Below, in pieces: positions 8,090 to 16,772 of a stretch of 64,000 bases of DNA. The DNA is taken from assembly GCF_019195435.1 (NCBI RefSeq), contig NZ_CP078069.1, positions 2,046,001-2,110,000 of the forward strand. The letters are read 5' to 3'. The notes beneath the pieces were generated by a model. The model was given only the letters and a program-made list of their open reading frames with translations, did no database searches and was not told the origin of the DNA. Origin of the DNA: Comamonas sp. NLF-1-9 (lineage in GTDB: Bacteria; Pseudomonadota; Gammaproteobacteria; Burkholderiales; Burkholderiaceae_C). Within the stretch, counting starts at the first letter, position 1. Each line of letters opens with the position of its first letter. The position numbers were made by a program, and so were the translations under genes.

Positions 8090-8652
8090 GGGGTCGCCGG
8101 GGCGCCCAGGCGCCGCAGGATGAGGAAGTTGAACTGCACGGACAGCCGCTGGGGGTTTTGCTCTGCTGCGCCCTGCGCCTGGATGTCCAGCGTGTCCAGC
8201 AGTACGGCGGGAACCTGCTCGGCAAGAGCGGCCAGCGCGCCGCGCAGGGCGACGATGTCGCCTTCTGCACGTACGGACAGGGGAATGCGCTCGAGCCGGC
8301 CCTCCTCCTTGGAAGGCAGGACCTGATTGCTGGAGATGGTCATGCCCGCGCCTGCCAGCAGGCCGCGCACGCGCTGCTGCACTTCGTTGCCGATCTGGTT
8401 GGCCTCCTGGTCCGGGCCGTGGGTGTAGAGAGACTCCAGTTCGCCTGCGCGCGCGGAGGCGGATGCAAGCGCCGCAGCGCTTTCCTTGAGCCCCGCGAGC
8501 CGGGCATGGCGCGGCTCTATGGTGTCCGCCAACTGGGACTGCACCCATTGATGCTTCTGGAATACATAGACGGCCCCGGCCGCCACGACACCGAGGGCGC
8601 AGACCAGGGTGATCGCCGGCAGCAGGATGTCGCTGTGCAGGCGCAGCTTCAC
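8086..8652 (-). CDS. gspM: Type II secretion protein GspM
   Basis: A 188-residue inner-membrane protein with one membrane segment at about residues 10-30 (LLPAITLVCALGVVAAGAVY), a helical periplasmic stretch, and a small alpha/beta domain ending in SVQFNFLILRRLG. This matches the GspM/PilO-like architecture; GspM pairs with GspL in the platform under the secretin. It overlaps gspL by four bases and the GspC-like gene by four, so translation is probably coupled. Sequence identity of GspM proteins is low, and the call rests mainly on architecture and operon position. Confidence 0.8.
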   Translation of the reverse strand: MKLRLHSDILLPAITLVCALGVVAAGAVYVFQKHQWVQSQLADTIEPRHARLAGLKESAAALASASARAGELESLYTHGPDQEANQIGNEVQQRVRGLLAGAGMTISSNQVLPSKEEGRLERIPLSVRAEGDIVALRGALAALAEQVPAVLLDTLDIQAQGAAEQNPQRLSVQFNFLILRRLGAPATP

Positions 8653-9797
8653 AGGGCCCCCGGCATACGCGATGGCGCGGCATGCGCAAGCTGACCCTGC
8701 GCCGCTGCGGCAGTCGAGCGCGCGTGCGCCTTGGGCGACTGCGCTGCCAGCGAATACACGGCCGGGTCCAGTTGCAGCTCGATGCGAAAGTTTTCTGCGT
8801 TAGCACCGGGAGCGCGCGTGGCCGCCATGGGTGCGCGCACGTCCGCAAACCCCGGCACCGCGCCGAGCGTCTGCATGAGCGCCGCCGAATCTGCAGTGAG
8901 CCCGTGCAGGCTCAGCTTCATTCCGCGTATCTGCACGCTCTGCAAGTAGGTGCTGTCGGGCAACACCTTGCTCAAGGTCGCGAGCAGCGGCAGGACGTCG
9001 GCATGCGCGGCGAGGATGCCGTGCAGGGCTTGCAGGCGCTCGGCCGCGTGCGTCAGGGCTTCACGCTGGGCAACGATGGGGGCAGTCTCACGCTGAAGGG
9101 CCTGAAACGAAGCCAGGGCGTCGATGGCGCGCGCGCGCAGTTGCAGCGTCGGAGTAATCGCGATCGCAGACGCCAGGATCAAGGCGCCGATGGCCAGCGC
9201 GCCGGCCCAGCGCAGGTAGCGCCCCGCCTTGCGTTGCCGCAAGCCTTCACCCCAGCCGGGCAGGACGATGGGCTGGCCGTTGTCGGCAAACGTCCACGCC
9301 TCCACCGCCTCCACCGCCTGCACAGGCTGCGGCTGCGAGCCCAAGCGTTGCTGCAGATGGCGTTCGAGCTGCTTGCGCGAGGCCAAGGCAAGTTCGATGT
9401 TCTGGCTGCGCCCTCTGGCTCTGCCCGTCACCGCATGGCCCCAGACCAGATCGTCGGGCGGAAACGGGCTGGCCGAGGCGGCCTCGACCTGCAGCGCCTG
9501 CGCAATGGTGTCGGGGGGCATGTCGGGCAAGACCAGACGCCTGCGCAGAAGCAGCTCTTCATCGACTTCCACGGCGAGGAATGGGCTCGCGGCGCTGCGC
9601 GCGTCGGCGGGGCTCAGATGAGCGCCATTGCTCAATGCAAGCTGCCCGTCGGCGCGCAGCACACGCACCGGCAGTTGCGGGGCCAGCCACGCAAAGGCCG
9701 GGCCCTTGAGCAACGCATGCCACGCATCGCGGTAGACACGGCCTGCCCGGCGCAGGTCCAGACCGAACAGGCTGAGGGAGTTTGAAGATTCAGTCAC
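8649..9797 (-). CDS. gspL: Type II secretion platform protein GspL (PilM/PilN-like)
   Basis: A 382-residue protein with a cytoplasmic actin-like part (residues 1 to about 185), a membrane segment at about 195-215 (WAGALAIGALILASAIAITP), and a periplasmic PilN/ferredoxin-like domain with the block LATLSKVLPDSTYLQSVQIRG. GspL recruits the ATPase GspE to the membrane. The C-terminal 30 residues are alanine-rich and probably disordered. The start is GTG at 9797, overlapping the end of gspK by eight bases, as expected in this tightly packed operon. Confidence 0.85.
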   Translation of the reverse strand: MTESSNSLSLFGLDLRRAGRVYRDAWHALLKGPAFAWLAPQLPVRVLRADGQLALSNGAHLSPADARSAASPFLAVEVDEELLLRRRLVLPDMPPDTIAQALQVEAASASPFPPDDLVWGHAVTGRARGRSQNIELALASRKQLERHLQQRLGSQPQPVQAVEAVEAWTFADNGQPIVLPGWGEGLRQRKAGRYLRWAGALAIGALILASAIAITPTLQLRARAIDALASFQALQRETAPIVAQREALTHAAERLQALHGILAAHADVLPLLATLSKVLPDSTYLQSVQIRGMKLSLHGLTADSAALMQTLGAVPGFADVRAPMAATRAPGANAENFRIELQLDPAVYSLAAQSPKAHARSTAAAAQGQLAHAAPSRMPGAL

Positions 9798-10665
9798 GGA
9801 AATCAGCCCCCTCCACTGAGGAGGTATCCAGCCAAAGTTGACTACCCAACGGTTGCCAAGGCAGGCCTGTGCGCCGATCGGGCGTCAGTTCGACAAACAA
9901 CACGAAGGTGCCCGCCGACCCGTCGGCCAGCGGCACCACGGCCTGCATTCGATAACGGGACCCCACAGAATTGTCGATGAATTCTGCGCGCAGATTGCTG
10001 GTATTCATGAGCGCCCCATCGCGCTGGCGCGCCAGAGACAGTGCTTGCCCTTGCCGTATGTCACCACCCGCCAGAACCGACAACAAGCCCGCCGGCGCGG
10101 CCTGCGGATTGATCTTGCCCGTTCCCTGAGCGTCTGCGACCAGGTAGCCGCGCAGTCTAGCATAGAGGTCGTAGCTGACCCCGGGGATGAGCATGAGATC
10201 TTCGGGCGCCTCGAAGCGCAGCGGCCGCCCGGCCGGGTCTGGCGAGTTGCGTGCCTCGACCGTCGCCTGCGCCAACGCTGCCGCGCTGCGCGGATCGAGC
10301 TGGCCCACGATCTCGTACACCTGAGCCAAGAGCTGCGGCGACGCCCGGTTGAGGTCCACATAGCCGTTGAGCGAGCTTGCCTGGACAAGCATCTGCGTGC
10401 CAGCGAACGAAACCATGCTACGCAGCAATGGCGGTCGGGCCGCGTTGCGCTGCTGCGCCATTTCCTGCAACACCAGCGTGATGGCGGCCTCGCCGGCAGC
10501 CTGCACCTGCAGCAGGCGCTGGTCGGCGGCAGTGACCCGGATCTCGCTGCGTACCGTGTGCAGCATGCCCGCAACGGCGATGGCAAGCGCCGCCACGATC
10601 CAGAGCACGGCAACGAGGGCGACGCCGCAGCGCGCAGCGCGTGTCATGGAGCAGCGGTGGCTCAT
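9790..10665 (-). CDS. gspK: Type II secretion minor pseudopilin GspK
   Basis: A 291-residue protein starting at ATG 10665. The N-terminal segment CGVALVAVLWIVAALAIAVA is the hydrophobic pseudopilin helix; GspK lacks the glutamate at position +5 found in other pseudopilins, which fits here. The two helix-hairpin-helix-like regions typical of GspK are seen around GYVDLNRASPQLL and APEDLMLIPGVSYDLYARL. GspK is thought to cap the pseudopilus tip with GspI and GspJ. It overlaps gspJ by four bases (ATGA) and gspL by eight. Confidence 0.92.
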   Translation of the reverse strand: MSHRCSMTRAARCGVALVAVLWIVAALAIAVAGMLHTVRSEIRVTAADQRLLQVQAAGEAAITLVLQEMAQQRNAARPPLLRSMVSFAGTQMLVQASSLNGYVDLNRASPQLLAQVYEIVGQLDPRSAAALAQATVEARNSPDPAGRPLRFEAPEDLMLIPGVSYDLYARLRGYLVADAQGTGKINPQAAPAGLLSVLAGGDIRQGQALSLARQRDGALMNTSNLRAEFIDNSVGSRYRMQAVVPLADGSAGTFVLFVELTPDRRTGLPWQPLGSQLWLDTSSVEGADFRD

Positions 10666-11333
10666 CGGCTGCCTCCGATAGTGAAGCGGCTGCCGCTGGA
10701 TTCGCTGTTTGCCAGCAGGCGCATGGGTATGACCCACAGGGGCCAGTCGCCCGCACTTGTGGCCAGCTCGATGCGCATGCGCGCCGGCAGGCTGTCGCTG
10801 CGCTGCCACTCACTGACCCAGACCGGAACCGGATGCCGGGCGTCTTCGTAGGACAGGCGAAAACCGGTGACACCGCGAACCAGGAGATGGCGCTGCGCCT
10901 GCGACCAGTCGCCGCTTTCGCTCGCGCCGTCCCATGGCGCCATCCACAAGGTCAGATCCTGGCTCTGGGGCGTGCCCTGCAGTGCCAGCCGAAACAGGGT
11001 GCGCCCGCCCATGCCGACGCGCGCGGGCATTACGCCGACCCAGACGAGTTCCTGCGGCCTGGCAAGAAACAGGTAGGGGCTTTCCCCGGCTTTTTGCACG
11101 CCTGCGCGCCTGCGCCCGGAGATCCGGCCGGCCGTCGCCTCCAGCAGGGAGGTTGCAATACGAAAGTCTTCCGACGTGTCCACGGTCTGATCAACGCGCT
11201 CCTGGGTTTGCGCCATGGAGCGAATGACGGAAGCCATGCCGGCGACGACCAGCGAGAGCAGGACCATGCTGACAAGCAGCTCGATCAGGGTGAAACCGGC
11301 GCTGCCAGGGCTGCGCTGCCGCCTGCGGTTCAT
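10662..11333 (-). CDS. gspJ: Type II secretion minor pseudopilin GspJ
   Basis: A 223-residue pseudopilin with a 13-residue leader ending in glycine, then the prepilin peptidase site G|FTLIELLVSMVLLSLVV with the conserved glutamate at +5. The globular part shows the GspJ pattern of a long helix (MAQTQERVDQTVDTSEDF) and a beta-rich body ending with MRIELATSAGDWPLWVIP. It is part of the tip complex of the pseudopilus and is embedded in the gspI-gspJ-gspK overlap series. Confidence 0.92.
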   Translation of the reverse strand: MNRRRQRSPGSAGFTLIELLVSMVLLSLVVAGMASVIRSMAQTQERVDQTVDTSEDFRIATSLLEATAGRISGRRRAGVQKAGESPYLFLARPQELVWVGVMPARVGMGGRTLFRLALQGTPQSQDLTLWMAPWDGASESGDWSQAQRHLLVRGVTGFRLSYEDARHPVPVWVSEWQRSDSLPARMRIELATSAGDWPLWVIPMRLLANSESSGSRFTIGGSR

Positions 11334-11752
11334 GATGCCGGCGTCCCCGGCTGCGCTATCGGCAGGCGCTGTGGCCGCAAGGTCTGCACCTCGAGGTGGC
11401 GAGTCTGCCCCCGGTCGTTCCAGGTAATGGTCAGGTCCAGCGAATACAGGCGCAATTCACTTGCGGGGTCGGTGACCGGGCCAAAAGGCTGGCTGACCAC
11501 GCGCCATTGGTAACCGCCGGCAGCGCCGCTCTCGTTCCACCCGCCTGCGGGCACGGCGTCGGTGGCCGCAAGCAGGGAGCGTGCCACAAACACAGCCTTT
11601 TGCTGGCCTTGCAACCGGCCTGCATCACGCACGCCCGCGCCCAGCGCGCGATAGAGCATGGCTACCGCAATCGCCATGATGGACAAGGCGACCAACAGCT
11701 CAAGCAGCGAGAGCCCGGAATGCCGCATGGCCGGCTGGCGAAGATGCCTCAC
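11330..11752 (-). CDS. gspI: Type II secretion minor pseudopilin GspI
   Basis: A 140-residue minor pseudopilin. The mature N-terminus is G|LSLLELLVALSIMAIAVAML, with the +5 glutamate. The start shown is GTG at 11752, overlapping the end of gspH; an ATG at 11728 would give a shorter five-residue leader (MRHSG) that is closer to the family norm. The globular part contains the GspI-like block LYSLDLTITWNDRG. GspI nucleates the tip complex with GspJ and GspK. Confidence 0.92.
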   Translation of the reverse strand: MRHLRQPAMRHSGLSLLELLVALSIMAIAVAMLYRALGAGVRDAGRLQGQQKAVFVARSLLAATDAVPAGGWNESGAAGGYQWRVVSQPFGPVTDPASELRLYSLDLTITWNDRGQTRHLEVQTLRPQRLPIAQPGTPAS

Positions 11753-12273
11753 GGCTGCATTGCTTCCTGCGAGACGCGCCCCGACAGCCAGTCCACGCGC
11801 AGGCGCGTGCCATCACCGGACGGGCGCACGACGTCCACGCTGCCGCCCGTGGCGCCGCCCGACGGGAAAAAGCGTATGCCGGACTCCTGCTGGCCGGATT
11901 CAACCGCCGCCGTGGTCACGTTGACCTGCAATGGCTCAGGGATCGTGCGCGCCTTGCCGGCATCGATCCGATAGCTTCGCCCGGCGGTGTTCACGACGAA
12001 ACGTACTTCCCGACGCGAAACCAGCGCTTCCTGGCGAGCAAGGCGCAATGTGGTGAGTACGCTGCGCACGGTGTCCCTGTAATTGACGGCTTCGCGCATG
12101 CTCTGCAGCGCCACGGGCGCCAATCCGACGAGCAGCGCCGATATTGCGAGCACCACGAGCAGCTCAATCAAGGTGAAGCCGCACGCGCGGCGCCGGTGTA
12201 TTCGCCGCAAGTGCGTGTCGTCAATCGACGTTGCGGATATCCGCGTTCTCGCCTTCACCGCCCGGAGCCCCAT
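11749..12273 (-). CDS. gspH: Type II secretion minor pseudopilin GspH
   Basis: A pseudopilin with processing site G|FTLIELLVVLAISALLVGL. The globular part holds the GspH-like region LRLARQEALVSRREVRFVVN and a C-terminal SGDGTRLRVDWLSGRV. The ATG at 12273 gives a 32-residue leader and a 52-base overlap with gspG. A TTG at 12210 would start eleven bases after the gspG stop and give a short leader (M-RRIHRRRACG). The sequence does not settle which is used. GspH is thought to connect the tip complex to the GspG shaft. Confidence 0.88.
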   Translation of the reverse strand: MGLRAVKARTRISATSIDDTHLRRIHRRRACGFTLIELLVVLAISALLVGLAPVALQSMREAVNYRDTVRSVLTTLRLARQEALVSRREVRFVVNTAGRSYRIDAGKARTIPEPLQVNVTTAAVESGQQESGIRFFPSGGATGGSVDVVRPSGDGTRLRVDWLSGRVSQEAMQP

Positions 12274-12706
12274 CAAGGCCGAAAGACAATATCTCTATCT
12301 TGCCGTTGCTGTTGGCATATTTGTAATTGTTTCCCCAGGGATCCTTGGGCACGGCGCCTTTGATATAGGGGCCATTCCAGCCATTAGCGCCTGCGGGTTT
12401 CTTGACCAGAGCATCCAGCCCTTCTTCCGAGCTTGGATAACGCCCGACGTCCAGACGGAACAATTCCAGCGATTTGTCCAGATCGGCAATCTGCACCGCG
12501 GCGGTTTTTGATTTGGCCCCGCCAAGCTGATTGAGAACCTTGGGCCCGACCAGGCCGGCGAGCATGGTCAGGATGGCCAGCACGACGAGCAATTCGATCA
12601 GCGTGAAACCCTTTTTGAATCGGCTACGTGAACAGCTGTTGCGCGGCGGGCTGAATGCTGCCTGGTTGTTTGCGGCAGGAGAGTGTTGGTTATGCAGCGA
12701 GGTCAT
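12221..12706 (-). CDS. gspG: Type II secretion major pseudopilin GspG
   Basis: A 161-residue major pseudopilin that builds the shaft of the pseudopilus. The processing site is KKG|FTLIELLVVLAILTMLAG, with the +5 glutamate, and the body has the GspG hallmarks RYPSSEEGLDALVKKP and DPWGNNYKYANSNGKIEILS, including the calcium-site region. The only in-frame ATG is at 12706 and gives a leader of about 33 residues, much longer than the usual 6-10. A CTG three codons later is the only other near-start codon I see, so the long leader looks real. The gene overlaps the end of gspF by 17 bases. Confidence 0.95.
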   Translation of the reverse strand: MTSLHNQHSPAANNQAAFSPPRNSCSRSRFKKGFTLIELLVVLAILTMLAGLVGPKVLNQLGGAKSKTAAVQIADLDKSLELFRLDVGRYPSSEEGLDALVKKPAGANGWNGPYIKGAVPKDPWGNNYKYANSNGKIEILSFGLDGAPGGEGENADIRNVD

Positions 12707-13937
12707 TGATGGACAGTATGCCTAGGAGAATGGAAACGATGATGGCGCCGATCAGTATGCCAAGTACCAGAATCAACACGGGCTCCAGCAGGGCGAGCAG
12801 CCGTTTGATGCCGGTTTCGACTTCGCGATTGAGAACGTTCGCCAGCTCCAGCATCAGCGGGCCCATGTTGCCGGTTTCTTCGCCCACTCTGATGAGGCTG
12901 ACCGCCAGAGGTTCAAAGATGCCTGCGGCGGCGACAGCCTGTACCATTTTCCCGCCTCCTTTGACGACCGGGCCGAGCTTGCTCAAGGCGTCACGGACCA
13001 CCACGTTGCCGACGGTCTCGCTGGCTATGTGAAGCGCGACGAGCACGGATACCCCGTTGGTCAGCAAGGTGCCGAGAGAGCGGGAGAACAAGGTGAGCTG
13101 ATACCTGAGCGTGAGTTGCCCGAGGATGGGAAGCCGAAGCATCCGTGTCTGCAACCAACGCCGCCCTGGCGCAGTGCGGGCCCAGCGTCGAACAAGGACG
13201 GCGAAGACCACGGCCAGCGCGCCGAGAACGAGTCCGTACTGCGTGAACACCTGGCCCAAACCCATGACCATACGGGTTGGCAAGGGCAGCGCATCACCCA
13301 TGTCAAGAAACAGTTTTTCGAACTGGGGAACGACGAAGCCGAGCATGGCAACCAGCGACAGTACTGCCACGATGAGCAGGATGAGCGGATAAATGGTTGC
13401 GGAGATGATGTTGTCGCGCAGGGCTTTGCGGCTCTCCATGTGCTCCACAAGACGGTCAAACACCCCGGAGAGCTGCCCGCTGATTTCGCCGGCGTGCACC
13501 ATGTTGATGTAAAAATCACCAAAGGTTTCACGGTGCGCGGCCAGCGCGCGGCTCAGCGGCGCCCCGCCCTTGACGGATTCCAGTATTTCCTGCGACAGCG
13601 CAGCAACACTGGGCTTGTGCGCCATGGAGATGAGCAGCCGCAACGCCGCGTCGAGCGCCACGCCTGAACGCAACATGATCGCAAGCTCGCTGGTGAGCGC
13701 GAGTACGTCGTCGGCGTTCACTGGGCCGCTGCGCTTGCGTCTGGGCGAGGGCGCGGCGAGCCCGGCGTCGGAGATCGTCGGGTGCCTGGACGACTCCTGG
13801 TCCGCCGGTTCGAGCTGCAAGGGCGTGAGCCCCTGCTCGCGCAGGCGCCGCAGCGCTGCGGCGCTGCTGGGCGCACCGAAGCGGCCTTGCTCGATTTTCC
13901 CGGCGGCGTTGGCCGCTCTCCAGACGAAATCAGGCAT
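12690..13937 (-). CDS. gspF: Type II secretion inner-membrane platform protein GspF
   Basis: A 415-residue polytopic protein. The N-terminal 70 residues are the cytoplasmic T2SSF_N region (DFVWRAANAAGKIEQG), then two repeats of the GspF domain, each with a helical bundle followed by a membrane hairpin. Conserved blocks are seen at VHAGEISGQLSGVFDRL, YPLILLIVAVLSLVAML and IRVGEETGNMGPLMLELANV. It is the core of the platform on which pseudopilins are assembled. The start ATG overlaps the gspE stop by eight bases. Confidence 0.95.
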   Translation of the reverse strand: MPDFVWRAANAAGKIEQGRFGAPSSAAALRRLREQGLTPLQLEPADQESSRHPTISDAGLAAPSPRRKRSGPVNADDVLALTSELAIMLRSGVALDAALRLLISMAHKPSVAALSQEILESVKGGAPLSRALAAHRETFGDFYINMVHAGEISGQLSGVFDRLVEHMESRKALRDNIISATIYPLILLIVAVLSLVAMLGFVVPQFEKLFLDMGDALPLPTRMVMGLGQVFTQYGLVLGALAVVFAVLVRRWARTAPGRRWLQTRMLRLPILGQLTLRYQLTLFSRSLGTLLTNGVSVLVALHIASETVGNVVVRDALSKLGPVVKGGGKMVQAVAAAGIFEPLAVSLIRVGEETGNMGPLMLELANVLNREVETGIKRLLALLEPVLILVLGILIGAIIVSILLGILSINDLAA

Positions 13938-15630
13938 CTGACTGGTCCTGGGTCACGCGCACGAGCTCGTCGAGCGTCGTTGTGCCGGCAGCGACCTTGC
14001 GCAGGCCGTCTTCATGCAGGCTCAGCATGCCGTCGCGCGCCGCCAGGGCTTGCAGGCTGTTCGCGTCCTTGCCGTCGATGATGGCACTGCGGATCTTCTC
14101 GCCGAGCACCAGCAATTCGTGTATGCCCGTGCGCCCCTTGTATCCGGTTTGGCGGCACTTGTCGCAGCCTACCGCCCGGTAAATCGGCTGCCCTGCGGCA
14201 AGAAAGCGAGACAGGCCGGTGCTTTCACGCACGCGCTCACCCGGGTCCCAGGGCTGCCGGCAGTCGGTGCACAGTACGCGCACCAGCCGCTGGGCCAGGA
14301 CTGCGTTGACAGACGAGGTGATGAGATAGCTTGCGACACCCATGTCCTGCATGCGGGTGATTGCCCCGGCAGCGGTGTTGGTATGCAAGGTGGAAAGCAC
14401 GAGGTGCCCGGTCAGCGCCGACTGAACCGCGATCTGGGCGGTTTCTCCGTCGCGTATTTCGCCAATCATGATGATGTCCGGATCCTGACGGAGAATGGAT
14501 CGCAAGGCATTGGCAAAGGTCAGATTGATCTGGGGATGCACCTGTATCTGGTTGACACCCTCGAGTTGATATTCGATGGGGTCTTCCACCGTGATGATCT
14601 TGCTGTTGCTGGAGTCCAGCTCCGCGAGCGCCGCGTACAACGTTGTGGTCTTGCCCGACCCGGTCGGTCCGGTCACCAGCAGTATTCCGTAGGGCCGGGT
14701 CAAAAGCGCCTTGAAAGCCTGGGAAACGTCGCTGGCAAAGCCCATGTATTCAAGGTCGAGTTTCACGCTGGCACGGTCAAGCACCCGCATGACAACGCTC
14801 TCGCCATGAACCGTGGGCACTGAAGAAACCCGAAGATCGAGCTCCCGGCCCTTCACGCGAGTCCGGATGCGCCCGTCCTGGGGCAGACGCCGCTCCGCTA
14901 TGTCCAGATGCGCCAGCAGCTTGACGCGCGAACTGACCGCCGCGGACAAGTGGGGCGGTATCAGGTCGCTTTGGTGGATGACGCCGTCCACGCGATAACG
15001 TACATGCAGGCCGTCGTCGAACGGCTCCATGTGGATATCGGACGCTCGAAGGTCAATTACGCGCCCTATGATGGTATTTACGAGCCGAATGACTGGCGCT
15101 TCGCTGGCCAAGTCTCGCAGGTGTTCGACAAAGTCGTCGCTGTCGATGGCGTTGGGGCTGCCGTCCGCGTCCACCGGGTCGGGCTCTGGGTCAGCCAGGG
15201 CTTTTTCGATGTCACTCTCCAAGCCCATGTAGGGACGGACCGTCAGGCCGGTCGCCAGACGCAGTGCCTTGAGCACGAACTCGTCCTGCGGTACCGACAT
15301 GACGACGTGCATTTCGTTTTCATCGACCCGGATGGGGCAAACGGCATTGGTCTTCAGGAAATCGGCGGAAAGCCCTTCAATGTCGGTCACGGGGTTGCCC
15401 ATGTCCTCGGACGTTGCCAGCGGAACGTTCAGCTGCAGCGCAACCGCCTGAGCGACATCCGATTCCGAGACCACGCCGAGACGGACCAGCACCTGCCCAA
15501 GCATGCCGCCCATTTCCTGCTGTGCCGACAGGGCGCGCTGCAGGTCCATGGCGCCGACTTTTTGCCGCTCAAGCAGGATCTCGCCGAGCATGCGGTGCGG
15601 TTTGCGTTCCTGGGTGCTGCTTGTGTTCAT
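13930..15630 (-). CDS. gspE: Type II secretion assembly ATPase GspE
   Basis: A 566-residue ATPase that drives pseudopilus assembly from the cytoplasmic side. The N1E/PilB-N domain spans roughly residues 12-150. The ATPase core has Walker A GPTGSGKTTT at 321-330, the Asp box ITVEDPIEYQ, Walker B DIIMIGEIRD at 385-394, and the His box GHLVLSTLHTN. A tetracysteine zinc site is present at Cys454, Cys457, Cys489 and Cys492. The start at ATG 15630 is set by a strong GGAGG nine bases upstream, although the frame stays open far beyond it. It is the first gene of the operon. Confidence 0.95.
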   Translation of the reverse strand: MNTSSTQERKPHRMLGEILLERQKVGAMDLQRALSAQQEMGGMLGQVLVRLGVVSESDVAQAVALQLNVPLATSEDMGNPVTDIEGLSADFLKTNAVCPIRVDENEMHVVMSVPQDEFVLKALRLATGLTVRPYMGLESDIEKALADPEPDPVDADGSPNAIDSDDFVEHLRDLASEAPVIRLVNTIIGRVIDLRASDIHMEPFDDGLHVRYRVDGVIHQSDLIPPHLSAAVSSRVKLLAHLDIAERRLPQDGRIRTRVKGRELDLRVSSVPTVHGESVVMRVLDRASVKLDLEYMGFASDVSQAFKALLTRPYGILLVTGPTGSGKTTTLYAALAELDSSNSKIITVEDPIEYQLEGVNQIQVHPQINLTFANALRSILRQDPDIIMIGEIRDGETAQIAVQSALTGHLVLSTLHTNTAAGAITRMQDMGVASYLITSSVNAVLAQRLVRVLCTDCRQPWDPGERVRESTGLSRFLAAGQPIYRAVGCDKCRQTGYKGRTGIHELLVLGEKIRSAIIDGKDANSLQALAARDGMLSLHEDGLRKVAAGTTTLDELVRVTQDQSDA

Positions 15631-15857
15631 TCGGGGCAACCTCCGGCCGTTGAATGCGGTAGTCCGGGCACGAAGCGCGCCGAGGCAGGTGCGCCGGTGT
15701 TCTGGCGCATGCCTGGAGCTGCATGCGCGCACCAGGTTCGCAGGAGCGGCGATGGCGCGCGCTCGTTCCGGGTATGGCCCCCAAGGCGGCAGCCCGGCGC
15801 AGTGTGGAACGCGCGACGCGCGGGGGACTTTTTCAGCGTTTCCTTGGTCATTTGAAC
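15631..15857. promoter_or_regulatory. Leader and presumed promoter region of the gsp operon
   Basis: A gap of 227 bases between the glycosyltransferase stop and gspE, both on the minus strand. It contains the GGAGG ribosome site of gspE near its low-coordinate end. Because all downstream gsp genes overlap, the operon promoter should lie here, but I could not pick a convincing -35/-10 pair. The frame of gspE stays open across the gap without coding character. Confidence 0.4.
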
Positions 15858-16772
15858 TTACCTGTTGCCCGGATGCACCAGGGCACCGGAGCGGCCCTGC
15901 CAGCCGTGCTGCAGGCCCAGCATCCACATCTTCAGATAGCGCCAACGGCCCGGTACCAGGGTAGAAAACACGAGAAACCGCTTGAGCTGGCGCCATCCCA
16001 TGCTTATGCATTCGCCCCGGCGCACATGGCCCGCACGGAGCAGCAACACGAAATTGCGCGATTGATAGTAATGCCGCCACGGAGCATGACGAGGAATTTC
16101 ACGTCCGAAAACCCGCGCCAGCTGATCACCCAGCCTATGCTCGAGCCGGGCAGCGCACACACCGTAGAGGAGCCAGCCGGCCCTTCGAGCACGCAAGCAC
16201 CACTCGGTATCGACCCAGTCGATAAAGAAGTCCTCGCGCATCGCGCCAACCTTTTGCAATACCACGGCAGGAATCAGACAGCCGGAGGCAATCAGATGGT
16301 CGGTCTCCCACACTCGCGTCTCGTCCGAGCAGGGCAGCCACTGCAGTCGGGTTCCGATTACCTTGCTGAAGGGCGTGCGCTCACGCTCGCGACGCGTATC
16401 GAGGTGGCGTGCGCCCGCCGCACCGGCGCGTGGGTGAGCGGCCAGCGCACGGTGCAGCTGCGACACCATGTCCGGCGCCGGCAAGCTGTCGTCGTCCATC
16501 AGCAGTACATGGCTCGCGCCCGTTGCCAGGGCATGCTCGATGCCGCGGTTCTGCGCCGCGCCCACTCCGACGTTCTCCGCCAGCCAGATGGCGTGCAGAC
16601 GCTCGGGGGGCCACCGGTTCCGCAGCGAACGCAGCGCAGGAGGCGAAGCATTGTCTACCCACACGATGGCGTCGACCTGCGGCAACAGGCGCTCAAACTG
16701 AAGCGCCAGACGCTCCGGGTCGCTGCGACACGACACCACGACCGCGCATATCCGGCGGTGCTCCATGCTCAT
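15858..16772 (-). CDS. Family 2 glycosyltransferase, rhamnosyltransferase-like
   Basis: A 304-residue GT-A glycosyltransferase. It begins VVVSCRSDPERLALQFERLL, has the WVDNASP nucleotide-sugar block, the ENVGVGAAQNRGIEHAL helix, the DxD-like LLMDDDS and the acceptor-site block FIDWVDTEWCLRARRAGW. This pattern is close to rhamnosyltransferases of the WbbL/RfbF type, which use dTDP-L-rhamnose, and the rml genes lie just upstream on the same strand. A C-terminal amphipathic region (RQLKRFLVFSTLV) may attach it to the membrane. It overlaps the next glycosyltransferase gene by four bases. The sugar and linkage are inferred. Confidence 0.83.
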   Translation of the reverse strand: MSMEHRRICAVVVSCRSDPERLALQFERLLPQVDAIVWVDNASPPALRSLRNRWPPERLHAIWLAENVGVGAAQNRGIEHALATGASHVLLMDDDSLPAPDMVSQLHRALAAHPRAGAAGARHLDTRRERERTPFSKVIGTRLQWLPCSDETRVWETDHLIASGCLIPAVVLQKVGAMREDFFIDWVDTEWCLRARRAGWLLYGVCAARLEHRLGDQLARVFGREIPRHAPWRHYYQSRNFVLLLRAGHVRRGECISMGWRQLKRFLVFSTLVPGRWRYLKMWMLGLQHGWQGRSGALVHPGNR

